Shown piece after piece: positions 1 to 10,082 of a stretch of DNA of 64,000 nt. Both the position numbers and the translations under genes were made by a program. The stretch's first letter is position 1. Every line of letters begins with the position of its first letter. The notes beneath the pieces were generated by a model, which was not told the DNA's origin, did no database searches, and saw only the letters and a program-made list of their open reading frames with translations. The DNA is from Hormiphora californensis (taxonomy: Eukaryota; Ctenophora; Tentaculata; Cydippida; Pleurobrachiidae), in NCBI GenBank assembly GCA_020137815.1, contig CM035351.1, positions 1,767,909 to 1,831,908 on the forward strand, given 5' to 3'.

Positions 1-636
1 GGTGAGTATAGAAGTTAGTTGTTTCTGGAAGCCCAGTCTCAGCAACATATCAGCCTCATCCAGCACCAACATCTCCAACTGTTTGAGATAGGGTGCCAAC
101 CAGGGTAGTGCCTGATCGAGTCTCCCTGGTGTGGCTATCAGGATATTACCACCCAATGTCTTGAACTGTTTCTGATCCTCCTCTGGTTTTGTGTGACCCC
201 CAACAAAGGTAGCAATTGACATGTCAGGTATTTTGTTGGTGAACTTCTTGACAACCTGTTCCGTCTGGAGAGCTAACTCTTGGGTGGGTGAGATGATCAG
301 GCCGATAACATCGGTCTTCCTTGGTGGTGTGGAGAGGGTGACGAATTTGTTCAGCATTGGCACGACAAACGCTAGAGTCTTTCCTGAAAGGAGAAAAATT
401 TAATGATACGTGAACAAATAGATGTCATCAGTCATCACCACTACCAAATACCGGATGCTGCAGTGAAAACAGAATCTCTAAATACCTGAGCCAGTGACCG
501 CTTCAACTGCGACATCTTTACAAGTGAGAAACAGAGGAATACAGTGCTCCTGGACTGGTGTCAATGAGGTGAACTGGAAATCTTCTGTAATCGTATCAAA
601 TACCTGTTTTCGTATTGACAAATCATTCCATTTCAT
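1..636 (-). CDS. DDX55: DDX55/SPB4-like DEAD-box RNA helicase, 5' end only
   Basis: Two exons are visible, 636-486 and 383 to the window edge, joined in phase 1 by a GT-AG intron. The first exon starts MKWNDLSIRKQV and contains a Q-motif (TPVQEHCIP), then VAVEAVTGSG. The second completes Walker A (GSGKT), followed by PTQELA (motif Ia, Gln for the usual Arg), a GG motif, ATPGRL and LVLDEAD (motif II). DDX55/Spb4 proteins are ATP-dependent RNA helicases of nucleolar 60S subunit assembly; AVTGSGKTLAFVIP-like wording is typical of that group. Only about 178 residues, roughly the first RecA lobe, lie in the window, so the assignment to DDX55 rather than DDX18 or DDX10 rests on N-terminal wording. 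A TTTAG acceptor-like site lies just upstream of the ATG. Confidence 0.85.
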
Positions 637-762
637 CGCTGTTTTCTAAATCGAAAGAATTAGATTATTTCGATTCGCCTGATAAAATAGGGGGAAAGAC
701 AAACCAATCTATAATAAGATTATTTTTCCAAGTCCCGACACTGGTCACTGTCGATTGAACAG

Positions 763-960
763 TGTTCAGTCATAGTGGGAACTGTACAATAAGGTAAGAT
801 ATATAGCAGGGGCAGTGGACAACGTGGGCCTTTGCTGTAATGGGATTCTGGGATCGAGGGGGGGGTATAATTCGAATAAAAAGCCCAATTTTTAAAATAA
901 ATTAACATATGTATCTATAAAACCAACATTTTTTAAAACCCACATTTATAAAACCAACTG
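763..960. repeat. Diverged copy of the BTB-gene 5' flank
   Basis: This stretch resembles 2926-3115, which covers the start codon and upstream flank of the BTB gene. Shared in the same order: GTTCAGTCATAGT, ACTGTACAATAAG, ATATATAG/ATATAGAA, CAGGGGCAGTG, a G-run, TAATTCGA, CCCAATTTTTAAAATA and ATAAAACCAAC/ATAAAATCAAC. The copies differ by many substitutions and small indels. The remaining DNA from 637 to 1150 is AT-rich and shows no other coding signal. It may be a dispersed repeat or a local duplication of a promoter. Confidence 0.6.
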
Positions 961-1149
961 AATTGTCAGCTATGAAAGAAAAGTCTAGAACTTAAAAAGT
1001 TTTAAAAAATTATGTAGGGGAGTCCGTGAAATTTTTCTTCACTTTCTATAGCAACCCTGGGCTTTGTCAGGGTGTCGTCAACAAATAGTTCGGTGGAATG
1101 GATCTGCAGTTCTGGTGGTGATGCTTTGGGAGGGTTTGAAAAGGCATCT

Positions 1150-1330
1150 AAGGCGAAACTCCACTAACCTCGGGGATGATTAAAGATTATTGCAGTAGGA
1201 AGGATCTCAAATCCTCATACATGGCGCAATCCAGAAGGAAGTGAGTCTCGTCTTTAGTAATGGGGTTGAAGTGTGGTAGCTCCATCATAGATTCTAGAAC
1301 GTACAGATCGGATGTGTTCCAGGAAGGACA
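1150..1330 (-). mobile_element. LINE reverse-transcriptase C-terminal remnant overlapping the BTB gene end
   Basis: On the minus strand, in a frame different from the BTB gene, this reads HFNPITKDETHFLLDC followed by AMYEDLRSFLLQ and a stop. The pattern E/DETHFLLDCxxYxDLR is the familiar zinc-knuckle-like tail of many invertebrate non-LTR retrotransposon proteins (HFLLxCPLYxxLR). The last codons of the BTB reading frame overlap it. The fragment is very short and no other element feature is preserved, so this is a moderate call from wording alone. Confidence 0.5.
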
Positions 1331-2933
1331 CATCCATTCCTCCTCCATTTTTCATCGAATCAAGTTCAACTGTCGGCCAGAGAATAGAAAAGTTAGTTTT
1401 ATCATAACTACGAAGTTTCCAGACACCGTGTAATTTATCGAGAGAAGGAGTTAGAGTATTTAGGTTGCTACAGACAGCAATATGACTGCCGATCGGCAGC
1501 TCAGAAACGTAGAAATATATATGTTGTAGAAAATCAGGGTCTTGGTGAAAGTGAACATCTGTTTGAGCCTCTAGAATTTCCTGATCGTGGACCAAAGTTA
1601 ATGTAATGACGGGCCATGACTGTTCATCTTCCAAAGTTACAAAAACCTCAACAGCCACTTTACATCTTTTATCGGACCCTTTTGGGTTATCATTACAGTA
1701 GCTAGGTCCAACAACTCCATGCAGATCGAGAAACAGGCGCTTAGAATGGTGAAAAGGAAAACTCTGCTTAAAAATATTGAAATCAGCATGAACTAATTTA
1801 CATAGACTGCTCTGCTTTTTCACCATACAATTCCACATAATATTCTTAACTTCACAATTGTCGTAACGCAATAAAGGGTAACCCCACAAATGGTTTCCAG
1901 ATGACCGTTTATCCATTGCTGCTGTTATTGCATTAACAACGTCCGGTGATAATTCGAAACCAAAAACGTCACAGCAGTAGTCCAGAGAGGATGAAAACTG
2001 GGTGCATGACCTAATTCTCGGTTCATTATCAAGTACTTTGATGGCATCCAACATTGTTTTACATTCTCCAAGGGCGGGTATCACAATAGGGTACACAATA
2101 GTGTTCTGGGTATTTGAAGTATCTGAGCTAGTACTACTAATGTCAGAAGGAGAAGCAGTGACCCTTGCAAACACATCAAAAAGAGACAGAAGGTCTTCCT
2201 TAGAGAGAGACCGTTGAACAGTAGTCACTAGTTGCAGGTATAAAGCTTGATCAGCTTGGAAGCAGAGAGTCATGGATGGGAGAGTTAGGAACCTCTTTTC
2301 AACATCAGTTAGTTTCACAGGATGGGGTTTACCTTCCAAATTACCAATAAGCCACTTGTACAGAAGTATCGCCTCCCCCTCCCCTGCCAGGGATAAAGAC
2401 AGGTGGGTATACCAGAAGTCCTGATTGTTGGGATCACGGGATAGGAAGTCTTGGATCAGTGCCAATGGGAGAGATTCCCCCAGTTTGGAGCACAGAGCAT
2501 CTTGGAGGTGCCTGTTGTTTCTCTCCTTTAGAATGTAGGCTGCTTCTTCAAATAGATACCACGCCATCTCTACAGAGTGTGAAGTGCTGCAGAGGTCGGT
2601 GTAGTACTTCAGACACTCTTCTACCATCCATTGCACCTGGAACACTGCACTCAGTTTGTTGACCTCCCGGAATGTACCCCTGGTGAGATCCACAGATCCA
2701 GAGTAACACGCCTCAATGAAACACACCACTGAACAGTGGGCGAACTCCTCTACATCCAGTTCCTTGAGCTGTTCCTCTCGAACCAGGTCACGAATTACTG
2801 GGCTGTTCATCGCTAGAGGAAAGGAACTGGAGGACACAACTTCTCCCCCGCTACACACTAGCTGCAGATCGTTCAGACCCCTCAACTCCAGGTAGTGCCT
2901 TCCAAAGTTCATGGGCACTGTCTGTTCAGTCAT
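1254..2933 (-). CDS. BTB/POZ domain protein, single exon
   Basis: An uninterrupted frame of 559 codons starts at the first in-frame ATG (MTEQTVPMNFGRHYLELRGL). Residues about 15-120 fit a BTB/POZ fold: NDLQLVCSGGEVVSSSSFPLAMNSPVIRDLV, then VCFIEACYSGSVDL and VNKLSAVFQVQWMVEECLKY. The next stretch (about 125-250) looks like a BACK-type helical region (ALIQDFLSRDPNNQ, LLYKWLIGN). The C-terminal 300 residues are not recognised and have no Kelch or MATH repeats. BTB-BACK proteins commonly act as Cullin-3 adaptors, but nothing here fixes the partner. It has no introns, unlike its neighbours. Its final codons overlap a LINE-like fragment. A TGTACAG acceptor-like site lies 5 nt before the ATG. Confidence 0.8.
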   Translation of the reverse strand: MTEQTVPMNFGRHYLELRGLNDLQLVCSGGEVVSSSSFPLAMNSPVIRDLVREEQLKELDVEEFAHCSVVCFIEACYSGSVDLTRGTFREVNKLSAVFQVQWMVEECLKYYTDLCSTSHSVEMAWYLFEEAAYILKERNNRHLQDALCSKLGESLPLALIQDFLSRDPNNQDFWYTHLSLSLAGEGEAILLYKWLIGNLEGKPHPVKLTDVEKRFLTLPSMTLCFQADQALYLQLVTTVQRSLSKEDLLSLFDVFARVTASPSDISSTSSDTSNTQNTIVYPIVIPALGECKTMLDAIKVLDNEPRIRSCTQFSSSLDYCCDVFGFELSPDVVNAITAAMDKRSSGNHLWGYPLLRYDNCEVKNIMWNCMVKKQSSLCKLVHADFNIFKQSFPFHHSKRLFLDLHGVVGPSYCNDNPKGSDKRCKVAVEVFVTLEDEQSWPVITLTLVHDQEILEAQTDVHFHQDPDFLQHIYFYVSELPIGSHIAVCSNLNTLTPSLDKLHGVWKLRSYDKTNFSILWPTVELDSMKNGGGMDVSFLEHIRSVRSRIYDGATTLQPHY

Positions 2934-3872
2934 AGTACTGTACAATAAGACGTGGGTTAGATATAGAACAGGGGCAGTGAATGTTATACGATAGCCTTTA
3001 AATTGTAAGGGAATTCCGCCTTCTGCGATTGGGGGGGGGGTTTAATTCGACTAAAACCCCCAATTTTTAAAATACATTAACATACATTTATAAAATCAAC
3101 ATTCGGGGGTGGGGGGGTGCAGCCCCAAAAAAAATCAAACTTTTTCCGAAACCCAGGGTATGGTTGGTTTTTTGTTGGTTTTTTTTGGTTGAAATTTTTT
3201 CGATTTTTTTTGGTCGGTTTTGATTTATTTGATCAAACATCAAAAACATCAAAAAAAAATCAAAAACGATAAAAAAAATCAAAAAAGATCAAAAAAGATC
3301 AAAAGTTTTTTTAAAATCAGCCACATATTACCTGTAACAGGTAGACCTAGATAGACCGGTATCGTACCAACAGGACAAATAAAATTGATTGTGAAACTTG
3401 TTCAAAAGTCAAAAGTTAAAACGAACTTGTCAAAAACAGGTATTTTAACAAGTACAGGTGTCTGGTGTTTCAGTCCTCCTCCTCCCCTTCCAGTTTTCAC
3501 CTTAGCTACAGGAAGCCAGAAGTGCGCTGTGTAGCCAAAAAGGAAGACCTTGACCAACGATACAGTCCCCTACGCTGCGGGCTTTTGAATAGAGCTTCAA
3601 CGGAAAACCGAGAGAGACAGGGTTTAAGTTTAAGTTTAAGTCGCTGGGCCTTCGTACCTGTGCAGTGTGCGCCCAGGGGCTTTGGGCGGCAGCCCGTGTC
3701 TGGGGGCAGGGGAGTGGGGGTGAAACCCCGCTACAAGCAGGGTATGGGGTTGTAAGCCCCGATGGGGGTCGAGGAAGCGAAAATCTCTTCCAAAATTAAG
3801 TTTTTTTTTCAAAAATGAAAAAAGTGTCTTGTTTCCTTTTTTCTATTTACTGCACGAGATAATAATAAGACT

Positions 3873-4061
3873 TTGAAACAATTGGCTGAGAAGAAGGCGA
3901 CTAAAACAGGATATTCATACGATCAGTGTATCCGGTACCTGAGGCTAAGGTTGTCATTTGCCATGGTCCGCTCCGTCACCATTTCCATCAGGGGGCACCG
4001 CGGACGACTGAGGGCAGAAGGCAGCAGCGGTCGGGATGACAGTATCTACCAAATAGACTAA
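3873..4061 (+). pseudogene. Retrotransposon protein C-terminal tail, first copy
   Basis: This frame reads KQLAEKKATKTGYSYDQCIR then YLRLRLSFAMVRSVTISIRG. It aligns with the last residues of the larger frame at 16841-17983 on the minus strand (KKLANRLADKTGHTYNDSVR, YIRLRLSFSLLKTVLISIRG). It is therefore the final 60 or so residues of the same invertebrate non-LTR retrotransposon protein family. The upstream part of the protein is missing, so it is a 5'-truncated fragment. Confidence 0.75.
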
Positions 4062-4877
4062 ATCTTTTATTTATATAATTTATTGACCCCGTTTGTTTAA
4101 TTTATTATTGACATTGTAAGTGTGTGTACCACTATTTATATTCAAGGCCAATATCGGCCGACCCCCCCCAGTTTTATTTACTGCACGAGCGCTGAATTCG
4201 CGCGTCGATTTTTTTTGGTCGGTTTTGATTTATTTGATCAAACATCAAAAACATCAAAAAAAAATCAAAAACGATAAAAAAAATCAAAAAAGATCAAAAA
4301 AGATCAAAAGTTTTTTTAAAATCAGCCACATATTACCTGTAACAGGTAGACCTAGATAGACCGGTATCGTACCAACAGGACAAATAAAATTGATTGTGAA
4401 ACTTGTTCAAAAGTCAAAAGTTAAAACGAACTTGTCAAAAACAGGTATTTTAACAAGTACAGGTGTCTGGTGTTTCAGTCCTCCTCCTCCCCTTCCAGTT
4501 TTCACCTTAGCTACAGGAAGCCAGAAGTGCGCTGTGTAGCCAAAAAGGAAGACCTTGACCAACGATACAGTCCCCTACGCTGCGGGCTTTTGAATAGAGC
4601 TTCAACGGAAAACCGAGAGAGACAGGGTTTAAGTTTAAGTTTAAGTCGCTGGGCCTTCGTACCTGTGCAGTGTGCGCCCAGGGGCTTTGGGCGGCAGCCC
4701 GTGTCTGGGGGCAGGGGAGTGGGGGTGAAACCCCGCTACAAGCAGGGTATGGGGTTGTAAGCCCCGATGGGGGTCGAGGAAGCGAAAATCTCTTCCAAAA
4801 TTAAGTTTTTTTTTCAAAAATGAAAAAAGTGTCTTGTTTCCTTTTTTCTATTTACTGCACGAGATAATAATAAGACT

Positions 4878-5066
4878 TTGAAACAATTGGCTGAGAAGAA
4901 GGCGACTAAAACAGGATATTCATACGATCAGTGTATCCGGTACCTGAGGCTAAGGTTGTCATTTGCCATGGTCCGCTCCGTCACCATTTCCATCAGGGGG
5001 CACCGCGGACGACTGAGGGCAGAAGGCAGCAGCGGTCGGGATGACAGTATCTACCAAATAGACTAA
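4878..5066 (+). pseudogene. Retrotransposon protein C-terminal tail, second copy
   Basis: This is identical to the frame at 3873-4061 because it lies in the second unit of the 1005-bp tandem duplication. The same RLRLSF and SIRGHRG wording is present. Beyond this unit, 5211-5640 is a GC-patchy, TE-like stretch with no gene I can recognise. Confidence 0.75.
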
Positions 5067-5375
5067 ATCTTTTATTTATATAATTTATTGACCCCGTTTG
5101 TTTAATTTATTATTGACATTGTAAGTGTGTGTACCACTATTTATATTCAAGGCCAATATCGGCCGACCCCCCCCAGTTTTATTTACTGCACGAGCGCTGA
5201 ATTCGCGCGTCTCACTTGCAGTGGTTTCACAAATTAATTTAATTCGCGCGTTACAACCAAATCAAGATGTGTTGACCCAACACCGCGCCGCGCGGCGAAG
5301 AGAGAGAAGAAGGAAAATTTGAAAAATTCTAAAAACTGAAAACACTAAAAATACAAATTTGGGAAGTTTGACCGG

Positions 5376-5448
5376 CCCGGCCGCTTGAAAAGCGCTGCCT
5401 TATCCCGCGCTGCTATCGGGGGCCAGCAACGTTTGCCAACCCGGCCGC
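5376..5448. mobile_element. Ultra-short transposon copy A (55 bp) with 9-bp target duplication
   Basis: The unit 5385-5439 begins TTGAAAAGCGCTGCCTTATC and ends AGCAACGTTTGCCAA. It is flanked by CCCGGCCGC on both sides (5376-5384 and 5440-5448). The same ends occur at 19213 and 58829 with different 9-bp flanking repeats. The termini (TTG...CAA) are imperfect inverted repeats. A 9-bp target duplication is typical of Mutator-like elements, but the superfamily is an inference. Confidence 0.85.
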
Positions 5449-5911
5449 CGACGATGTCCCGTTCCACGACGCCCTGTGCATCAGGGAGTAGGGACTAAGC
5501 TGGCAGTTATGCATCGGGAGCCAGGATTGTGTGGCTAGAATACAAGCAGGAGCCAGCTGCCAGGGCGTTATAGCCTATAGGAGACGGAGGCCGTAGCCCC
5601 CGTGAAGCTTGATCGAATAATTTATTGTACTAAAATCTAAATGTACAGAGGAGTGAGGACTGCAGTGTTCGATGAAGCTGGTGGCTTCCACATGTTATTA
5701 CTAGGTAGATTATTCTCTGGATTTGAGTGGAGGTTTTCAGCATACGCCCTAAAAGTATTTTCCCAATCCGGGTCCAATGACGGTCGTGTGGCTCTAACCA
5801 ACCAACCAACCAACCGCACAAGGCTGGTTGAGAGCTCTGGCGTTTTTATCATGAATTTGTCTCTGTTTTTGCGTTTATCTCTTAACTATGACTCTATTTA
5901 TTTAGCTGAAT

Positions 5912-7095
5912 ATGGTGTTATCGTTTGTTGACTACCTCGAATCTCCGCCTGTCTTTGAAAGTGTAGTAGTGGGAAATACAGCCTGTGATCTGGACTCTGT
6001 TGTGTGCAGTCTTGCTCGAGCTTACCATCTCACATGTCAAGGTAGTAATTTGATCCGTGTAGTGGCTAAACAATGTCAAGGTGTAGTAATGTGATCCAAG
6101 GTTGTTGAAGTGCGATCCGTGATGTATATCGAAACAGAAGTTGGCTCGTTCATTATGAAACTCTATAAGTGCCACTTCCTTACCTCTCCCCCTGTATTTC
6201 AGGTATCCCTAGCACCGCTATACTTCCCATCAAGTCTGCCGACCTGCCCCTCCGAACTGAGGTCATCTACATGTTGCAGCTCCTCAAGATCTCACCCTCT
6301 AAACTTCATTTCACAGACTCTGTCCTCCAGTTTCCTGACAATGTGACCCTTCACCTTGTGGACCATAATATATACGCACCCGGTACCATCCCCATTCTTA
6401 CATCCTACACGGTGGACTCTGTTGTTGATCACCATGTAGACGAGGGTGGCCCTGCAAACACTAAAACTATCAAAATGGTCGGGTCTTGTGCAACACTCGT
6501 TACCGAGATCATGACAAGTGATGCCAGCTTCACCATTCCTTTAGATCTCAAAACAGCCCTTGCTGGTACAATTCTACTTGACACGATAAACCTTGATTTG
6601 CAACAAGGTAGGACTACCCGGCTGGACTTCGACATGTTCCAGAAAGTTAGAACCCCAAGAGAGAATCTTTTTAAGGATCTCATTGCGGCTAAAACAGATA
6701 TTTCGTCCCTGAATGTGTTTGATCTTCTCCGCCGTGACTTCAAGATGTTTACATCACGAGAGGGTAGTGTTGTTTGTATAGCCTCCATAACCGGTGCAAA
6801 TTGGGAACAATACTCCTCACTTCCTGAGCTTCAATCCCTAACTGACAAGTTTCTTACCGAGTTTGGTGTTAGTGTCCTAGTGGTAATGTTGGCATATCAT
6901 GAAACGAATGGGGTCTTCTCTCGGTATCTAGTGCTAGGGAAAGGGAGCAGTGTCATTGATGTTGAAGAGTTGAGAGATGAGCTAGATTTGAAGCTGATTA
7001 GGACACCAGATAGTGATGTGAGGGTGTTCAGCCAGAGAAACTTGAAGGCGTCCAGAAAAGTTGTCATGCCATTAATTAAAGCTCAGCTAACATGA
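5912..7095 (+). CDS. PRUNE1: PRUNE-type DHH-family exopolyphosphatase/phosphodiesterase
   Basis: Exons 5912-6041 and 6203-7095 join in phase 1 (CAA G|GT ATC) to give 340 residues. Visible motifs follow PRUNE order: GNTACDLDS near residue 21 (motif I), LVDHN near 95 (motif II), VVDHHVDE near 118 (DHH), VGSCATLVTE, and LAGTILLDTINLDLQQG. PRUNE proteins are cytosolic short-chain exopolyphosphatases with phosphodiesterase activity and bind NM23 kinases. Motif I is usually NEACDLDS, so Thr replaces Glu, and motif II ends HN instead of HH. The catalytic state is therefore open. The length suits the DHH-DHHA2 core without the long vertebrate tail. A TTTAG site lies 7 nt before the ATG. The only poly(A) signal seen is at 7251, 21 nt before the SSR4 ATG. 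Confidence 0.9.
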
Positions 7096-7250
7096 TCTTG
7101 AAATGTTACTCTAGATGTTAGATGTTGCAAATTATTTTGTGTTGTTGTTTTTTTGTACTTTTTAGTTTTCTACATTTCAATCCACATATTTTAGTTTATA
7201 GCTAAATATTCAAATTGTTTTTTATCTTATACATCTGTGATCTGATTAAT

Positions 7251-7256
7251 AATAAA
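7251..7256 (+). terminator. AATAAA poly(A) signal of PRUNE
   Basis: AATAAA lies 156 nt after the PRUNE stop codon and 21 nt before the SSR4 start codon. Cleavage 10-30 nt downstream would fall at or inside the SSR4 start, which suggests coupled 3' processing of PRUNE and 5' processing of SSR4. Confidence 0.6.
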
Positions 7257-7276
7257 CCCAAAATGTCTAGGCCAGG

Positions 7277-8764
7277 ATGAAGTCAATTCTCGTGTTAGCC
7301 CTGCTTCACCTAACCCTCGGTAAGTTTTTTAATACATCACCGGATATGTATTATTTGCTTCCCTATACACTTTATAATGTACTTTTTTATCCTAGATTAT
7401 TCATTATAGTTCTTCCGCTTCTTATTTCAACTTCTATTAGGACATATTTTAATCAACATCTCTACTCCAGGTTGCTCCAACTTTGATGTAAAGAGTTACA
7501 CGACAACAAACATTGCTCTAGCAACAGAGACAGCTGTGCTAGTGGAATTCACATCTGACTGTGGGGACGCTAAACTATCTGCTGTTGTTGGTATGTTGAA
7601 CTCAATGAGTTTACTTCTTGACTTTCTCTATCCTATAGCCTAAAGTAAACAAGGTATACATGGAATCCTAATTGAGTCTAGCTTTGCTTCCCCAACTTTG
7701 TGTATAGTACGTGTGATCATGACAGGCAGGGGTATGTGTGTGAAGCAGGAGTATTGAGACAATATTCTCCTCCCTTTATTATACACCTCATTGTACACGG
7801 CAGCTCCTAAAGCCTGGTCTGTGTTTATCTCTCCATCTTACTTCCGCCCACCATTGTGTAGCAACACACGAATGGTGTTGAGTTGTAGACGTGTCAGCTG
7901 TTCTGTGACCACTTGAAAGTTGAAACACGACCCTAGCTGGGGTATAATGGGGTGTTGAACATCAATTAGCTTCAACTTCTCATGATAAGATTATGGCGAC
8001 AATCTCCAACCTATTTAAAAACCGTACCATTGGCGACTAACCAGACCCTTATTTGGCAATAACTAACTAACCTCCCTCCCCCACCACCCTTCTACAGACG
8101 GTGAAGTACTGCCAGTGTACAGTGCAGGAGAGAAGAGCATGGTAACGGTTGTTAAGGAACATTCCCAACTCCCTGCCAACACATACACTGTGAGTAGCTA
8201 ATCATTCATTGTCTTTATTCTCTGTTCATATTCTCTCACCTCCTATCCAAGAAACTCCTTTCTCCCTCTCTCTCTCAGGTTGATCTCTATGATGAGGCCG
8301 GTATTGTTGCCTTCAAGAACTTTGCTAAGGAGGGTGCCGGTGATGCCCCTAAAGCTATCCACTCCATCTCTGTTGTGCATCCTGTAAGTAATATAACACG
8401 TGACGTATACATGTGACGTCATCGCGCTGCTCCTGCTCCGCTGCTGCTGCGGGGTCTACACGACACGTCAAGTCGGAGAGAGGGATTTGGACTGCGCGCA
8501 ACTACTGTCAGCACTTCTCACGCGTGTCACTGAGCCGCGCACACCCTCTGACGCGTACCCAGAGCGTCATCAAACACCTCTCTCCAGTGACAGGTGTGCA
8601 GTGTGTGATTGTTTGTTTGCAGAACACAGTAACCAATCCTTCCTTTCTTTGTACAGGGTGTTTCAAAGGAAGGACTCCCCATCCAGTCTGAATTCATTGT
8701 CATGGTCGTCGCCCTGCTTGTGTGGTGGGGAGCCAACAGTATCAAGGCCAAGATCTCGGAGTAA
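7277..8764 (+). CDS. SSR4: Translocon-associated protein subunit delta (TRAP delta)
   Basis: Five exons (7277-7319, 7471-7590, 8098-8189, 8279-8383, 8657-8764) give 155 residues with all junctions in phase. The first exon encodes a signal peptide (MKSILVLALLHLTLG). The lumenal part contains SYTTTNIALATETAVLVEF, a cysteine pair, PANTYTVDLYDEAG and SISVVHPG. A single C-terminal membrane helix (FIVMVVALLVWWGANSI) ends in a short basic tail. This matches SSR4, a type I ER membrane subunit of the TRAP complex that assists Sec61 translocation. The gene starts 182 bp after PRUNE and ends 329 bp before SSR1 on the same strand. No AATAAA is visible between SSR4 and SSR1. Confidence 0.92.
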
Positions 8765-9093
8765 AGAAGGAAAGCACATTCCTAATTTCTTCTACTACGT
8801 TTTATCACATTTCTTGTTTCGAACTGTACAGAGGTTTGACCAAGGGGGAGACCTTTAGAACACATAACACAGACGTGAGACAGAGGTCTATTTGTTGGAA
8901 CTGTTGTGAGTCATGTGAGATTGAATTTTTAATTCCCATCACTCCTATAACACTCTTGTTTTACATCCCCTCTTGTTATCTCAAGTTCGAGAAACCCAAC
9001 CCCCCTCTCCTATTGCTTGTTATGTTCCCTCACTTCTCAGTTCTCCCCCAGTCCCACTGCTAACCCTCCACCATTTCCCTTGTAGCACTCACC

Positions 9094-9894
9094 ATGTTGT
9101 GGAAGCTTCTCCTCATTGCCTCCCTCTGTCTCTCCCCGGTCCTGGTTAGGGCCCAGGAGGAGGACCAGATTATGGATGGAGATGAGGATTCTTTGGATGA
9201 TGGAGCCCCTCTAGATGACGGAGCCCCTCTTGATGACGGAGAACCAATTGTACATGAGGAGACAGCTAACGCTGAGGAAGAAGATTTCGTAATCAAGGCC
9301 TCCCCCGATGCTAAGGTGTTCTATGCTTTCCCTAAGATGAGTGACGAGACTAGGTTCCCTGGTGGTAAGATGGTCAAGGCTCTTATCGGATTCCAGAATA
9401 ACGGACACAAGAGCTTCATTGTGGATAATGTCGAGGCTGGCTTCCGATACCCCATGGACTACAACTATGTCATCCAGAACTTCACCAGTTTCAGATACAA
9501 CAGAGAGGTTGCCCCAGGTGCCACTCAGACCTTCCTCTACATGTTTGTGCCCAGTGAGCAGCTGGCTGGAGGCAGCAGGACCTTCTCTCTGGTCATGTCC
9601 CTGAACTACAAGGATGACGAGGGTAACCTCTTCACTGACTCCCCCTTCAATGAGACCGTGTCTGTTCATGAGGTTGATGAGGGATTCGACACTGAGATCT
9701 TCTTCATGTACATCCTGCTTGCTGCATTTTTTGGTATCATGCTCTTTGGTGCCCAGTACCTGCTGTCTAGTGCTTTTGGTGGTCGTAAATCCGCTAGGAA
9801 GGCGATCGAGACGGGAACAAGTGGAGGAATCGACTACGACTACATCCCCCGGGAGCACCTCAAGAAAACTGCCAAGGCCGGAAAACGAGACTAA
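9094..9894 (+). CDS. SSR1: Translocon-associated protein subunit alpha (TRAP alpha)
   Basis: A single exon of 266 codons starts MLWKLLLIASLCLSPVLVRA, a clear signal peptide. An acidic lumenal segment with three near-identical DDGAPLDDG-type repeats follows (about residues 35-52). The conserved TRAP-alpha core has KASPDAKVFYAFPK, GFQNNGHKSFIVDNVEAGFR, NYVIQNFTSFRYNREV (with an N-glycosylation site) and SVHEVDEGFDTEIFFMY. One membrane helix (ILLAAFFGIMLFGAQYLL) precedes a basic cytosolic tail. It is a TRAP subunit of the ER translocon. It lies between SSR4 and SEC61B on the same strand. TTGTAG stands 8 nt before the ATG and could be a 5'UTR or trans-splice acceptor. Confidence 0.95.
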   Translation: MLWKLLLIASLCLSPVLVRAQEEDQIMDGDEDSLDDGAPLDDGAPLDDGEPIVHEETANAEEEDFVIKASPDAKVFYAFPKMSDETRFPGGKMVKALIGFQNNGHKSFIVDNVEAGFRYPMDYNYVIQNFTSFRYNREVAPGATQTFLYMFVPSEQLAGGSRTFSLVMSLNYKDDEGNLFTDSPFNETVSVHEVDEGFDTEIFFMYILLAAFFGIMLFGAQYLLSSAFGGRKSARKAIETGTSGGIDYDYIPREHLKKTAKAGKRD

Positions 9895-10082
9895 TTCCTC
9901 CCTAGATTTTTACCCCACAACACCAAACCGTTCACAACAACATGAAACATCCCTGAAGAAGAAGAAGGAGGCCCCATCTTGTGTCTGTGTCCTGTATTGC
10001 AGTCAGTGGATGTTCGATCTAGATCCTGCATTTCAGTGTGATAGACTATTGGGACTCCTCTCTCTCTCTCTATCATCCCTAG

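Larger units (their letters stand above)
3201..5210. repeat. Exact 1005-bp tandem duplication (3201-4205 and 4206-5210)
   Basis: The unit starting CGATTTTTTTTGGTCGG at 3201 restarts at 4206, and everything I compared between the copies is identical, including the short open frames. The unit holds an AT-rich (ATCAAAAA)n-like stretch, a G-rich segment (about 3660-3775), and a short frame encoding the tail of a retrotransposon protein. The sequence just before 3201 (3100-3200) is poly-G and poly-T rich. The lack of divergence implies a very recent duplication or an assembly duplication. Confidence 0.9.

Noticed and set aside
5641-5931. 96-codon frame before PRUNE
   Set aside because: It overlaps antisense frames of similar length, shows no domain, and its end overlaps the PRUNE start; more likely TE or UTR sequence.
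9211-9858. Minus-strand 215-codon frame opposite SSR1
   Set aside because: It is the antisense shadow of the well-supported SSR1 coding exon.
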